Shown: positions 42,373 through 50,663 of the stretch, piece after piece
How the letters are laid out: every line of letters starts with the position of its first letter
How positions within the stretch are numbered: position 1 is the first letter of the stretch
Assembly: GCA_964646035.1 (NCBI GenBank)
Contig: CAZYDJ010000001.1
Location: forward strand, 1-64,000
Source of the DNA: CAYLMM01 sp964646035
GTDB taxonomy: Bacteria > Krumholzibacteriota > Krumholzibacteriia > LZORAL124-64-63
Direction of reading: 5' to 3'
Length of the DNA: 64,000 bases
Notes under the pieces: generated by a model
Databases searched by the model: none
Seen by the model: only the letters and a program-made list of their open reading frames with translations
Told to the model about the DNA's origin: nothing
Made by a program: the position numbers and the translations under genes

Positions 42373-43745
42373 TGACCGCGCTCTCCGTCTACATCATCTT
42401 CCTGGTCTACGCGGTTCTGCGCCTCTTCCGCTCCCCTTCCCGCAACGCCGCCGACTACATTGTCGCCGGCCGCCGCCTGACCCTGCCCGCGTTCATCGCC
42501 ACGATGGTCGCGTCCTGGTACGGCGGCATCCTCGGAGTGGGCGAATACGCCTGGAGCTACGGAATCAGCAATTGGCTCGTCTTCGGAGTGCCCTACTATC
42601 TCTACGCCGGCGTCTTCGCCCTCTTCCTGGCCGCCCGGGCACGCCGCAGCCGGGTCCTGACTCTGCCCGACCTCCTGGAACAACGCTACGGCCGGCCCGC
42701 CGCCCTGGTCGGCGCCGGCACGCTCTTCGTGATGACGGTCCCGGCCGCCTATGTGCTGATGCTCGGAGTACTGCTGCGGCTGGCCACCGGCTGGCCGGTA
42801 TGGGTCGGCGTCCTGGTCGGGACGACGTTCTCGGTCAGCTACGTTTTCCGCGGCGGCCTGAAGGCGGTCGTCGGAACCGACGCGGTCCAGTTCGTCCTGA
42901 TGTTCCTGGGATTCGCCGTCCTGGTGCCGGCCTGTGTCCTGAAATACGGAGGATGGGAATTCCTGGGCTCCGCCCTGCCCGCGAAACATCTGGTCTGGGA
43001 CGGCGGACGCGGAGCCCAGGCCGTCGCAGTCTGGTACTTCATCGCCCTGTCCACACTGATCGAACCGGCCTTCTACCAACGATGCTACGCTGCGCGCAGC
43101 GAAGGCGTCGCCCGCCGCGGCATCCTCATCTCGATCCTCTGCTGGATGTTCTTCGACCTGCTGACCACGACGGCCGGACTCTACGCCCGGGCCGTCATCC
43201 CCGACCTGGCCGATCCGGTGACGGCTTTCCCCGCACTCGCAGCCCGCACCCTGACTCCGTTCTGGGAGGGAGTCTTCACCGTCGGGCTGCTGGCCACCAT
43301 CATGTCGACCGTGGACACCAACGCCCTGCTCGCCGCGGTGACCGGCGGCCGCGACATCCTGTTGCGCAGCCGGGGCGACGAAGCGGCCATGGCCGAGAAC
43401 GCGCCCGCCTCCCTCTCGATAATCCGCTGGAGCCTGCTGGCCGCGGCCGTCCTGGCCTCGGGGATGGCGATCTGGTCCGGTTCGGTGGTCAAGCTCTGGC
43501 ATCACCTCGGCAGCGTGGGCACTCCGGTGCTGCTGCTGCCGGTGGCGCTGGCCCACTCTTCGGTCCGGGTTCCGCGCAAAGGGATCCCGTTGGCGATGAC
43601 GCTCGCCGGCGGAGTCAGTCTGGGCTGGCTGTTGTTGGGCGGCGGGGAGAACTGGCTGGGAATCGAGCCGATCTTTCCCGGCCTGGCCACATCGGTCGTC
43701 TCGATGTCAGCGATAATGATCCGGGATCGCCGGGGATCCGCCTGA
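42372..43745 (+). CDS. SSS-family sodium:solute symporter, predicted thiamin importer
   Basis: This 457-residue integral membrane protein has about 12 helices and SSS marks: AADYIVAGRRLTLPAFIATMVASWYGG (N-terminal sodium-site region), LTLPDLLEQRYG, and VFRGGLKAVVGTDAVQFVLMF (a spelling of the SSS signature). VGLLATIMSTVDTNALLAAVT, near helix 8, is the second sodium-site region. It is coupled by a one-base overlap to thiN and lies under the TPP riboswitch, so it most likely carries thiamin across the inner membrane. In Bacteroidetes the same slot is usually held by PnuT. The function assignment rests on context, not on substrate residues. Confidence 0.85.
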   Translation: MTALSVYIIFLVYAVLRLFRSPSRNAADYIVAGRRLTLPAFIATMVASWYGGILGVGEYAWSYGISNWLVFGVPYYLYAGVFALFLAARARRSRVLTLPDLLEQRYGRPAALVGAGTLFVMTVPAAYVLMLGVLLRLATGWPVWVGVLVGTTFSVSYVFRGGLKAVVGTDAVQFVLMFLGFAVLVPACVLKYGGWEFLGSALPAKHLVWDGGRGAQAVAVWYFIALSTLIEPAFYQRCYAARSEGVARRGILISILCWMFFDLLTTTAGLYARAVIPDLADPVTAFPALAARTLTPFWEGVFTVGLLATIMSTVDTNALLAAVTGGRDILLRSRGDEAAMAENAPASLSIIRWSLLAAAVLASGMAIWSGSVVKLWHHLGSVGTPVLLLPVALAHSSVRVPRKGIPLAMTLAGGVSLGWLLLGGGENWLGIEPIFPGLATSVVSMSAIMIRDRRGSA

Positions 43746-43829
43746 GACATCCCGCCGTCGGTTCAGCGGAACATCACCCTGATCCCACAAACTCCGGTTC
43801 CCGGCGGGATCAGCAACGATGAGGAACTG

Positions 43830-44795
43830 TCATTTGCGCAGGAAACTTCCGTTCGAGCCGGTCGCATTTTCGGGGGAATCGGATTCGAGCCAGCTCTCGG
43901 CCCGGGGGATGTCGCTGAGATGGTCGTCGAGGAACGCGATCATGGTCTGAAGGGTAAGTTCATGACGTTCGCCGCCGATCGTCCGCCACCAGCGACCGGG
44001 CCGACTCGGCAGCTCTTCGCCGCATTCGGCGCCGCGCAGGCTCAAATGGTATTTATGGCCGTCCGGCAGATTCATGAAAGGGATGCATCCCCATCCTTCA
44101 GACTGACCTTCGGAGCTCCGGGGAGGCTCGCCGCCGACGGTCAGCACCGGGATGCGGACCCTGTCCCACGACCAGCCCGCGGCGGCTGCGGTATCGGCCG
44201 GCGGGGGCGCCACCGCCACCGCCGCACGCACGCGCATATCCCTTAGACTCGACCATTTGCCGCCTTCGACGGCGGCCACCTGGCCGGCCATGTCCAGCAC
44301 GGCTCCCGCGCCGCAGCCGCAGCCGGCGACCCCGACGTTGATCCGGTCGACCCTGCCTCGCAGCAGGGCAATTCCCTGATCTCGGGCCAGCAGATTATCC
44401 AAGGCGAAGGAAAGGTCTCCGGAGCGGAGCGTACGGCATTCGTTCGGGTCTTTCGGCATGTCGGGATGCCCGACGACGGCGCAGATATAGCCATGGGCGC
44501 TCAGATATTGAACGACGTCACCGAGGGATCCTTCGCGGCCTTCCTTATCCGGGGAAAAGACGACGACGGGGCAGAGAGGATATTCCGAAGCATCGACCGG
44601 AACATGGATCCGGACCGGCACATCGCGCCCGCGAACCTCGTCACGCCATTCCACGTCGGCGATGACCGTGGATACCGCCTTCCGGGAAGGCTCGTAGGAG
44701 TAATCGCCGCCGGCGCGGGCATCACGGCATAACCCGACCGAGAGCAGCACTGCCCCCAGAGCGATAATGGTCAGGATGCGGCGAGCCGGCGCCAT
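43830..44795 (-). CDS. Exported alpha/beta-hydrolase-like protein lacking the usual nucleophile
   Basis: This 321-residue protein has an N-terminal signal segment (ILTIIALGAVLLSVGLC). The start at 44795 has GAAGGGGG upstream. The fold pattern of dienelactone-hydrolase/PAF-acetylhydrolase-like proteins is visible: RDVPVRIHVPVDASEYPLCPVVVFSPD, SAHGYICAVVGHPDMP, LRSGDLSFALDNLL, then DRINVGVAGCGCGAG. In active relatives the last block reads G-H-S-x-G. Here Ser is replaced by Gly and the flanking residues by Cys, so classic esterase catalysis seems lost unless one of the Cys acts. It is divergent from the ECF sigma operon across 161 bases. Confidence 0.7.
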   Translation of the reverse strand: MAPARRILTIIALGAVLLSVGLCRDARAGGDYSYEPSRKAVSTVIADVEWRDEVRGRDVPVRIHVPVDASEYPLCPVVVFSPDKEGREGSLGDVVQYLSAHGYICAVVGHPDMPKDPNECRTLRSGDLSFALDNLLARDQGIALLRGRVDRINVGVAGCGCGAGAVLDMAGQVAAVEGGKWSSLRDMRVRAAVAVAPPPADTAAAAGWSWDRVRIPVLTVGGEPPRSSEGQSEGWGCIPFMNLPDGHKYHLSLRGAECGEELPSRPGRWWRTIGGERHELTLQTMIAFLDDHLSDIPRAESWLESDSPENATGSNGSFLRK

Positions 44796-44901
44796 TGGAC
44801 CCCCTTCACTATCCATTCCCCCACAACGCGTCCCTTCCGTCAAGGCAGGTGTTGCAAGTTGCGGACCCCGTTTTCGTTGCTTTGCGACTATGGCCGGAAA
44901 C

Positions 44902-44929
44902 TGTAACCTCTGGCCGAACCCGTCGTCTC
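44902..44929 (+). promoter_or_regulatory. Candidate ECF-type autoregulated promoter
   Basis: TGTAAC (44902-44907), a 16-base spacer and CGTCTC (44924-44929) match the AAC/CGTC pattern of many ECF sigma promoters. Transcription would start about 20 bases before the sigma start codon, just ahead of the AAGGAGG site. Confidence 0.6.
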
Positions 44930-44956
44930 AGGATGCGGAGACCCAAGGAGGGAGCC

Positions 44957-45574
44957 GTGACCGACCAGGACAGCGCCGTCATCCAGTCCGTTCTCGACGG
45001 TAACGTCGAGGCCTTCCGCCATCTGGTGGCGAGGCATCAGGGCCGGTTGTTCACCATCCTGCTGAGGATGGTCGGCGACGAGCAGGAAGCCGAGGACCTG
45101 GCCCAGGCGACATTCGTCAAGGCCTACCGATCGCTGGCCTCCTTCCGCGGCGACTCGTCCTTCGGCACCTGGCTGGTCCAGATCGGGATCCACGCCTGCC
45201 GGGATTGTCTGCGCCGCCGGATGCGCGATAAGGAGCGGGGAACAGTCTCCCTGGATTCGGTGATCGACCGGAGGGGCGATGCCGCGGAGCCGGCCGATCC
45301 CGGCACCACCGGCGACGCCAGGCCGGAAATCGAGAGGCGGGAGGACGCAGCGCTGCTGCGAGACGCGATGGCGGAACTGCCTCCGGAATACCGGCTGGTG
45401 CTGGTGTTGAAGCACCTGGAGGAATGGCCCTTCTCCCGGATCGCCGAGTTCACCGGCGACAGCGTCGGCACGCTGAAGGTCAGAGCGCATCGGGCCAGAC
45501 GAATGCTGCGGGAAAAGCTCGTGGCAATTGGTCCTGAAGATGGGAATCGGGAAACGGAGAACCATCATGAATGA
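44957..45574 (+). CDS. ECF sigma factor (RpoE-like)
   Basis: This 205-residue protein has sigma region 2 (AFRHLVARHQGRLFTILLRMVGDEQEAEDLAQATFVKAYRSLASF; GTWLVQIGIHACRDCLRRR) and region 4 (AMAELPPEYRLVLVLKHLEEWPFSRIAEFTGDSVGTLKVRAHRARRML). The GTG at 44957 follows AAGGAGGGAGCC and begins a normal-length protein; the frame upstream is not sigma-like. It directs RNA polymerase to envelope-related promoters. Its end overlaps the anti-sigma gene by 8 bases. A matching promoter lies just upstream, suggesting autoregulation. Confidence 0.93.
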   Translation: MTDQDSAVIQSVLDGNVEAFRHLVARHQGRLFTILLRMVGDEQEAEDLAQATFVKAYRSLASFRGDSSFGTWLVQIGIHACRDCLRRRMRDKERGTVSLDSVIDRRGDAAEPADPGTTGDARPEIERREDAALLRDAMAELPPEYRLVLVLKHLEEWPFSRIAEFTGDSVGTLKVRAHRARRMLREKLVAIGPEDGNRETENHHE

Positions 45575-46241
45575 CGAAAAACTGATCTCCCGCTACCTGG
45601 ACGGCGAACTCGGAACCGAAGAGGCGGAACTCCTTTTCGAAAGAATCGAGAGCGACCCGTCCCTCGAGCGGAAGCTGCGGTCATTCGAACGGATCCTGGC
45701 CGAAGTCGGACGCGAATCCTCCCCCCCGGAAGGATTCACCGACAGGGTCATGGCCGAAGTGCGCGGCGCCGCCCTGGCCGACAAGAACCGCAGGCTGTCC
45801 TGGTCACTCCGAGTGGCCATCGCGGCTTCGATCGCGATCGTATTCGGCTTGGGCTGGATCAGCGGCCGGTCCGGACCTCCCCGGGACACGGCTTCCGGGA
45901 TGGATTCGCCGGTCGCCATGCGCCTCTCCGCCCCCGGCGTGACGCCCGCGGGATTCACCGGCAGCGGCGAAGGCATGCACCTGGTGCGCCTGGTCTATCT
46001 GCCCCGCGGCGAGGATGTCCAGCAGGTCGCCGTGGCCGGATCCTTCAACGGATGGAACCCCGAAAATTCGCCGATGCGGCAGGAAGGCGGGGCCTGGGTG
46101 GCCATGATTCCGCTGCCGACCGCAGTGCACGAGTATATGTTCGTGGTGGATGGAGCCTCGTGGGTCGCCGACCCTCTGGCGGCCCAGCAAAGGAATGATG
46201 GATTTGGCAACACGAACTCGGTCATCGATCTCACGCTGTAG
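45567..46241 (+). CDS. Anti-sigma factor with periplasmic glycogen-binding-like (E-set) domain
   Basis: This 224-residue protein has three parts. Residues 1-75 (MNDEKLISRYLDGELGTEEAE, then PSLERKLRSFERILAEV) form an anti-sigma N-terminus without the zinc His/Cys set. Residues about 78-99 (SLRVAIAASIAIVFGLGWISG) are a membrane helix. Residues about 135-224 form an AMPK-beta/CBM48-like early-set domain (VRLVYLPRG, VAVAGSFNGWNPENSPM, then HEYMFVVDGASWVADP). In CBM48 relatives the F-N-G-W and Y-x-F/Y blocks bind glucan chains. The gene overlaps the sigma gene, so a membrane-bound anti-sigma that senses a glucan or a partner domain outside the inner membrane is a reasonable inference. Confidence 0.8.
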   Translation: MNDEKLISRYLDGELGTEEAELLFERIESDPSLERKLRSFERILAEVGRESSPPEGFTDRVMAEVRGAALADKNRRLSWSLRVAIAASIAIVFGLGWISGRSGPPRDTASGMDSPVAMRLSAPGVTPAGFTGSGEGMHLVRLVYLPRGEDVQQVAVAGSFNGWNPENSPMRQEGGAWVAMIPLPTAVHEYMFVVDGASWVADPLAAQQRNDGFGNTNSVIDLTL

Positions 46242-46275
46242 GACCAGGCGCCGTTCATTCTGCTACCGTACCTCC

Positions 46276-47502
46276 ATGGGCTCTTTGGCGGTCGCGATTT
46301 TGTTCTTGAGCGGCGCCGCTCCTTGTCCGGCCTCCGAGTGGCGGCCCTGGATTTCGGTAGGCGGCGGGCACGAAAGCGATATCATCCTTACCGGGACGCC
46401 CGATCGCGCGGTCGTGGCCGGGGGCTCGTTTTCCGATATCTCGGGCGGCTTCACGATCGACGAGGAACTCTCCCCCGCCGTGGATTTCACCGGCGGCGCC
46501 CGTTCATTCCTGGAAAAATTCTTCAACGCCGACGGCAGGCTGATGCACGGCGAAAGCATCTGGGCCGAGACCCGATTCGCGGGTCGCGGCGCCTTCCGGA
46601 TGCGGCTATCCGGAGGCGGCGATTTCTTCAATGATTCGCAGCGGCCGCAGTCCCGGCGATTGGGCGGCCATCTCGGCGCAGCCGTCGGGGCCGGAGGCGC
46701 GGGCTGGCGGCTGGAGACCTTCGGCGGCCTGGAGGGACGACGCTATCCGCGGCTGGATTCCAACGATGAATCCGGCGCGACCGGCACCTATACCGAAAAC
46801 GGCTGGAACGCCGGCGTTTCGGGAATGGCGCGGCCGGTCGCCGCAACCTATGTCCGGGCCACCTTCACCCACAGCGATGTGGATGCCCGGGATCCCTGGT
46901 ACGACTCCGGCGGCAACACCGCTTCCGCCGACGCCTGGTTTCGGGTTCGCGACGGTTTCTGGCTGAGCTGCCGGGGCCTCTATCAACGACGTGAATTCGA
47001 CCAGAGACCGGCAGGCGTCGATACCGACGACTACCTGCTGGCCGGATGCGGCATCGAGACTTCGCCCGCCGCCGGTCTGCGCCTCTCGCTGCGCTACGCG
47101 TTCTCACGCTACGAACCGACCGCCGGCGACGATGTGGACAGCCACCGTTTCGCCGCCGCCCTGACCTGGCGGCCCCGGCTCGAAGCTCCCGCTCCCATCG
47201 AAAGATTCGAGCCCCTCGTCCGCCCCCGCGCCGGTTCAGCTCATCTGTTCCGTCTGCACGCTCCGGGAGCCGGGCGCGTGTCGGTGGCCGGATCCTTCAA
47301 CGGATGGGACGCGGAGGCCGATCCCATGACCCGGACCGCCGGCGGCTGGTGGGAAACAGCCATTCCGCTGGCCGCCGGATCACATCAATACATCTATGTC
47401 GTCGACGGTCAGGCAACGATTCCACCCGAGGCCGAAGCCGTTACCGATGACGGATTCGGCGGCGAAAACGGCGTCCTGCACGTTCTGCCGGCGGAGCTGT
47501 AA
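46276..47502 (+). CDS. Outer-membrane barrel-like protein with C-terminal E-set domain
   Basis: The protein is 408 residues from ATG 46276 (GSLAVAILFLSGAAPCPAS as signal). No good ribosome site precedes this ATG. An earlier in-frame ATG pair (46195/46198) inside the anti-sigma gene would give a longer, Arg-rich leader, so the start is uncertain. Residues about 20-320 alternate in the way of beta-barrel strands (MRLSGGGDFFND, HLGAAVGAGGAGWRLETFGGLEG, YVRATFTHSDVDARD). The last 90 residues (VSVAGSFNGWDAEADPMTR, then HQYIYVVDGQATIPPEAEAV) copy the E-set domain of the anti-sigma factor just upstream. It probably sits in the outer membrane with the domain in the periplasm or outside; a sensor or decoy pair is inferred. 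Confidence 0.7.
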   Translation: MGSLAVAILFLSGAAPCPASEWRPWISVGGGHESDIILTGTPDRAVVAGGSFSDISGGFTIDEELSPAVDFTGGARSFLEKFFNADGRLMHGESIWAETRFAGRGAFRMRLSGGGDFFNDSQRPQSRRLGGHLGAAVGAGGAGWRLETFGGLEGRRYPRLDSNDESGATGTYTENGWNAGVSGMARPVAATYVRATFTHSDVDARDPWYDSGGNTASADAWFRVRDGFWLSCRGLYQRREFDQRPAGVDTDDYLLAGCGIETSPAAGLRLSLRYAFSRYEPTAGDDVDSHRFAAALTWRPRLEAPAPIERFEPLVRPRAGSAHLFRLHAPGAGRVSVAGSFNGWDAEADPMTRTAGGWWETAIPLAAGSHQYIYVVDGQATIPPEAEAVTDDGFGGENGVLHVLPAEL

Positions 47503-47590
47503 CCTAAGGTCCCGGCCGGCGTCTCAGGTGATGTTCACGGGAAGACTGTCGAGCCCTCGGCTTCCCTACAAAAAACACGGAGGAGTTCCG

Positions 47591-48655
47591 ATGAAAACCA
47601 TCATCAGCAAGAAGTTCTTCCTGGCCGTAATGCTCGTGGGAATGGCCGCAATGGCCCTCTCGATCCCCACGGCCGCAATGGCCCAGGACACCCCCGACGA
47701 TCCCGATCAGACCCGGACCCGTCTGCGTTCACACCTTATGGAATGCATCGAAGGCGACCAGGCGCTACAGAACCAGGAACGGATTCGGATGCGTGAGAAC
47801 CTCGAACAGGGGTTGGAATGCGGGTTGAGCGGCGCCGATCTCGAAACGCTGTTCGGCGAAGGCGAGCTGACCAAGCTGCAGACCAAGACCAGACTACGTA
47901 TCCAGGAACGGATCATCCAATCGGCCGCTGAAGATCTTCCGGTGGAGCCGGTGATGGACAAGCTGCGTGAAGGAGCCATGAAGGGCGCCGGCGACCAGGC
48001 TCTCGAAAACGCCTGCGAGCGGATGGAGAATCACGTCCGGACCGCCAACAAGGTGATGACAGGAATCGCGGCGGACGGCGTCGAAGCTCCCGCCGATCCC
48101 GAACAGGCCCGCAAGATCGTGCGCGAAACGGCCCGCAACATGTGGCGGGGACTGGGCGAAGACAGCCTCGATCAGCTTTGCGAACAGGCGCGCAAAAGGG
48201 CGCGCGACCAGAGCTGCACCCAGGAAGATCTGGCTGCGGCCTGCGAGACTGCGACCCAGTTGCAGGAGCGCGGCGTGAACAGCGAACGGGCCGTGAACAT
48301 GGCCGGCGAGGCTCTGCGCAACGGATATTCCGTCCAGCAGATGAGTCAGATCCGGGCCTCGGTGGCTACCCAGGCCATGAGCGGTCGCGATGTCGATGAA
48401 TTGGCCGGCGAGATGGAACGCTGCATCAACGAAGGCATGGGCGCCGGCGAAATGATTCAGCACATGGTCCAGTCCGGCTGGATGGGACCCGAAGGCGCGA
48501 TGGGACCCGGCGGTCATAACCCCATCGACGACATCGGCGGCGGCCCCGGCGACGGCGGCATCGGTGACGGCGGCTCCGGCGACATGGGCGGCGGCTCCGG
48601 CGACGGCTCCGGCGACGGCTCCGGTGACGGCGGCCCCGGCTCCGGCAATCAGTAG
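47591..48655 (+). CDS. Secreted helical protein with Gly/Asp/Ser-rich tail, unknown function
   Basis: This 354-residue protein has a signal peptide (KKFFLAVMLVGMAAMALSIPTAAMA); the ATG follows GGAGGAG. The mature part is polar and helix-forming, with many charged and Gln residues (RIRMRENLEQGLECGLSGADLE; AMSGRDVDELAGEMERCIN) and several paired Cys. The final 60 residues are a repeat of G-D-G and G-S-G-D units. I do not recognise a family. It is the last gene of the ECF sigma/anti-sigma/barrel group (88 bases after the barrel gene) and ends in a strong terminator, so it may belong to the same regulon. Confidence 0.7.
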   Translation: MKTIISKKFFLAVMLVGMAAMALSIPTAAMAQDTPDDPDQTRTRLRSHLMECIEGDQALQNQERIRMRENLEQGLECGLSGADLETLFGEGELTKLQTKTRLRIQERIIQSAAEDLPVEPVMDKLREGAMKGAGDQALENACERMENHVRTANKVMTGIAADGVEAPADPEQARKIVRETARNMWRGLGEDSLDQLCEQARKRARDQSCTQEDLAAACETATQLQERGVNSERAVNMAGEALRNGYSVQQMSQIRASVATQAMSGRDVDELAGEMERCINEGMGAGEMIQHMVQSGWMGPEGAMGPGGHNPIDDIGGGPGDGGIGDGGSGDMGGGSGDGSGDGSGDGGPGSGNQ

Positions 48656-48686
48656 CTCCTGTTCCCTATCGGAACCCGAGTCAAAA

Positions 48687-48714
48687 ACGGCCCTCCCGAT
48701 ATCGGGAGGGCCGT
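48687..48714. terminator. 28-base perfect palindrome, bidirectional terminator
   Basis: ACGGCCCTCCCGAT is followed directly by its inverted complement. On the minus strand five T follow, serving mscS; on the plus strand it ends the gene at 48655. Confidence 0.85.
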
Positions 48715-48744
48715 CTTCATTTGCGCGAGGCTTCAGCGAAAGAT

Positions 48745-49560
48745 CTAATCCACGGAGGGCTGATGGACCATGATCTGCGGGAACGGGATCTCGACGCCCT
48801 CGCGGTCGAACGCCTCCTTGACCGCCCGGGTGAATTCGAACTTCAGGGCCCAGTAATCGGCCTTGTTCACCCAGGGACGCACAACGAGATTCACGCTCGA
48901 GTCGGCCAGCTCGCTGACGGCTATCTGCGGGGCCGGATCCTTCAGCACGCGCTGATCCGAATCCAGCAACTCCTGCATGATCCTCACCGCGCTCCCGATA
49001 TCCGAGCCGTATCCGATTCCGATCACCATATCGACCCGGCGGGTATCCTCGGCGGTGATGTTCTTGATGGTGTCGCCGAAGATCTTCCCGTTGGGCACCA
49101 TCACCCTGATGTTGTCCGGGGTCATCATGACGGTCGTGAAGAGGTTCAGCTCGCGCACCGTGCCGGCGGCTCCTCCCGCCTCGATGAAATCACCGACCCG
49201 GAAAGGCCGGAACAGCAGCAGCATCACGCCGGCCGCGAAGTTGGACAGGGAGCCCTGGAGAGCGAATCCGACCGCGAAACCCGCGGCGCCGAGAACCGCC
49301 ACCAGCGACGCCGTCTCCACCCCGAAGTTGCCCAAAGCCGACATGATGGCGAAGATCAGGATCAGCCAGTAGGCCAGACTGGCGACGAAGCTGATGATCG
49401 CCTGATCCGTGTCCCTTTTGCCCAGCACCCTGCGCACCATGCTCCGGGCCCATCCGGCGACCATGCGGCCGATGATCAGTACGACAATCGCCCCGACCAC
49501 CTTGATGCCGTATCCGGTCGCGAAATCTATCAGCGCCTGCATCAGATTATCCAATGTCAT
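48745..49560 (-). CDS. mscS: Small-conductance mechanosensitive channel
   Basis: This 271-residue protein has three membrane helices. The third is the glycine/alanine-packed pore helix (LVAVLGAAGFAVGFALQGSLSNFAAGVMLLLFRPF), followed by the beta domain RVGDFIEAGGAAGTVRELNLF and TPDNIRVMVPNGKIFGDTI. These are the MscS hallmarks. It opens under membrane tension to release solutes during osmotic down-shock. GGGGAGG touches the ATG at 49560 directly; a TTG two codons later would have better spacing, so the true start may be 49554. It lies 6 bases after the DUF3078 gene. Confidence 0.93.
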   Translation of the reverse strand: MTLDNLMQALIDFATGYGIKVVGAIVVLIIGRMVAGWARSMVRRVLGKRDTDQAIISFVASLAYWLILIFAIMSALGNFGVETASLVAVLGAAGFAVGFALQGSLSNFAAGVMLLLFRPFRVGDFIEAGGAAGTVRELNLFTTVMMTPDNIRVMVPNGKIFGDTIKNITAEDTRRVDMVIGIGYGSDIGSAVRIMQELLDSDQRVLKDPAPQIAVSELADSSVNLVVRPWVNKADYWALKFEFTRAVKEAFDREGVEIPFPQIMVHQPSVD

Positions 49561-49566
49561 CCTCCC

Positions 49567-50427
49567 CTAGAACAGCTTGTAGGTAACTCCCAGGCCCAGC
49601 GCTTGGCGATAGCGGCCTTGGCGCGTGATTTCCTCGTCGTATAGGAATTCCACGAAAAGAGTGGTCTGGATGTATTTCGAGATGGACGCCGAAAGGGTGG
49701 TTTCCCAGGCGACATCCGTACTCTGCCAGTAATCCTCGTTGACCAGTCCCTCCAGCTCGTCCGAGACGGAGCTGAAGAAGGCCTGGAAGACCCTGAGCTT
49801 GGATTCCACTTTCAGGTCCCCGTCCGCGCCGAAAGTGCGACTGAAATCAGTCACCCATTCGAGTCCGCCGGAGGTCCTGCCCTTGACCCGATACGCCAGG
49901 TCCTGGCGCAGGGCGAAGCCGATGCGGGTGAACAACTCGCCCAGGTCGTCCTTCATTATCTGATGGCCGGCGCCCAGCGATTCGGTGATCGTGGCGGGAG
50001 TCAGCGGGTTGTTATCGCCGTCGTGGAACTGGCTGTCGAAAGTCAGCGCGGCGTACGGCTCGACGAACTTCTTCATGTCGAAGCGCAGCAACGATTCGAG
50101 GAAGATGCGGTCGGTGGATTTGACGGGTCCGGCCCAGTACTTGTCGCCGGCGGCGTCTATCTTTTCCTGGTGGGTCTGGCCGTAGGAAAGCTTGATCTCG
50201 TTCTTCCAGCCGATGGTCGCGGAAATGTTTTTCTCGGCGGTGATGTTGGTGATGGCCGTCCAGTTCATCGTTCCCAGTTCATCCCCCGCCCAGGAGTCGC
50301 TATAACTGCTCTGGTTGAAGTTCAGCCCCATGTCGGCGGACTTCTTCCACTCTGCGGCCCCGGCCACGCCGACGACAGTCAGAGACAACATCAAAACCAT
50401 CAGGAACGCCTTGATACCAAGTCGCAT
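49567..50427 (-). CDS. DUF3078-like outer-membrane protein
   Basis: This 286-residue protein has a signal peptide (RLGIKAFLMVLMLSLTVVGVAGA). The start at 50427 has GGGAAG upstream. The mature part begins with W-K-K-S-A-D-M-G-L-N-F-N-Q-S-S-Y-S-D-S-W-A-G, matching the N-terminal NQxxxxxW pattern of DUF3078 proteins. Alternating aromatic strands continue (ATIGWKNEIKLSYGQ; RIFLESLLRFDMKKFVEPYAALTFDS), and a terminal Phe (GVTYKLF) is typical for barrel insertion. The family is common in Bacteroidetes and its function is not established. mscS follows after 6 bases. Confidence 0.75.
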   Translation of the reverse strand: MRLGIKAFLMVLMLSLTVVGVAGAAEWKKSADMGLNFNQSSYSDSWAGDELGTMNWTAITNITAEKNISATIGWKNEIKLSYGQTHQEKIDAAGDKYWAGPVKSTDRIFLESLLRFDMKKFVEPYAALTFDSQFHDGDNNPLTPATITESLGAGHQIMKDDLGELFTRIGFALRQDLAYRVKGRTSGGLEWVTDFSRTFGADGDLKVESKLRVFQAFFSSVSDELEGLVNEDYWQSTDVAWETTLSASISKYIQTTLFVEFLYDEEITRQGRYRQALGLGVTYKLF

Positions 50428-50663
50428 TTTCTTCCCTTTCTTCCGCAGTACTATCCCCATCGATTTGGGATCAGGAATGCGAAACGATAATGATCGATGG
50501 AAATTCAGGACGAGGTTCGGCGCCGCATATAGCGGATGAACACCCGGTTCGCCTAACCCATGGCGAACGGTGACATCCTATATGCTCTGCTGTTCGACGG
50601 CAAGAGCAGGTGATCGGGGCAGCGGGGAGGAGGCCGATCAACGCCAGCCCCCTCCCGGCGGAT

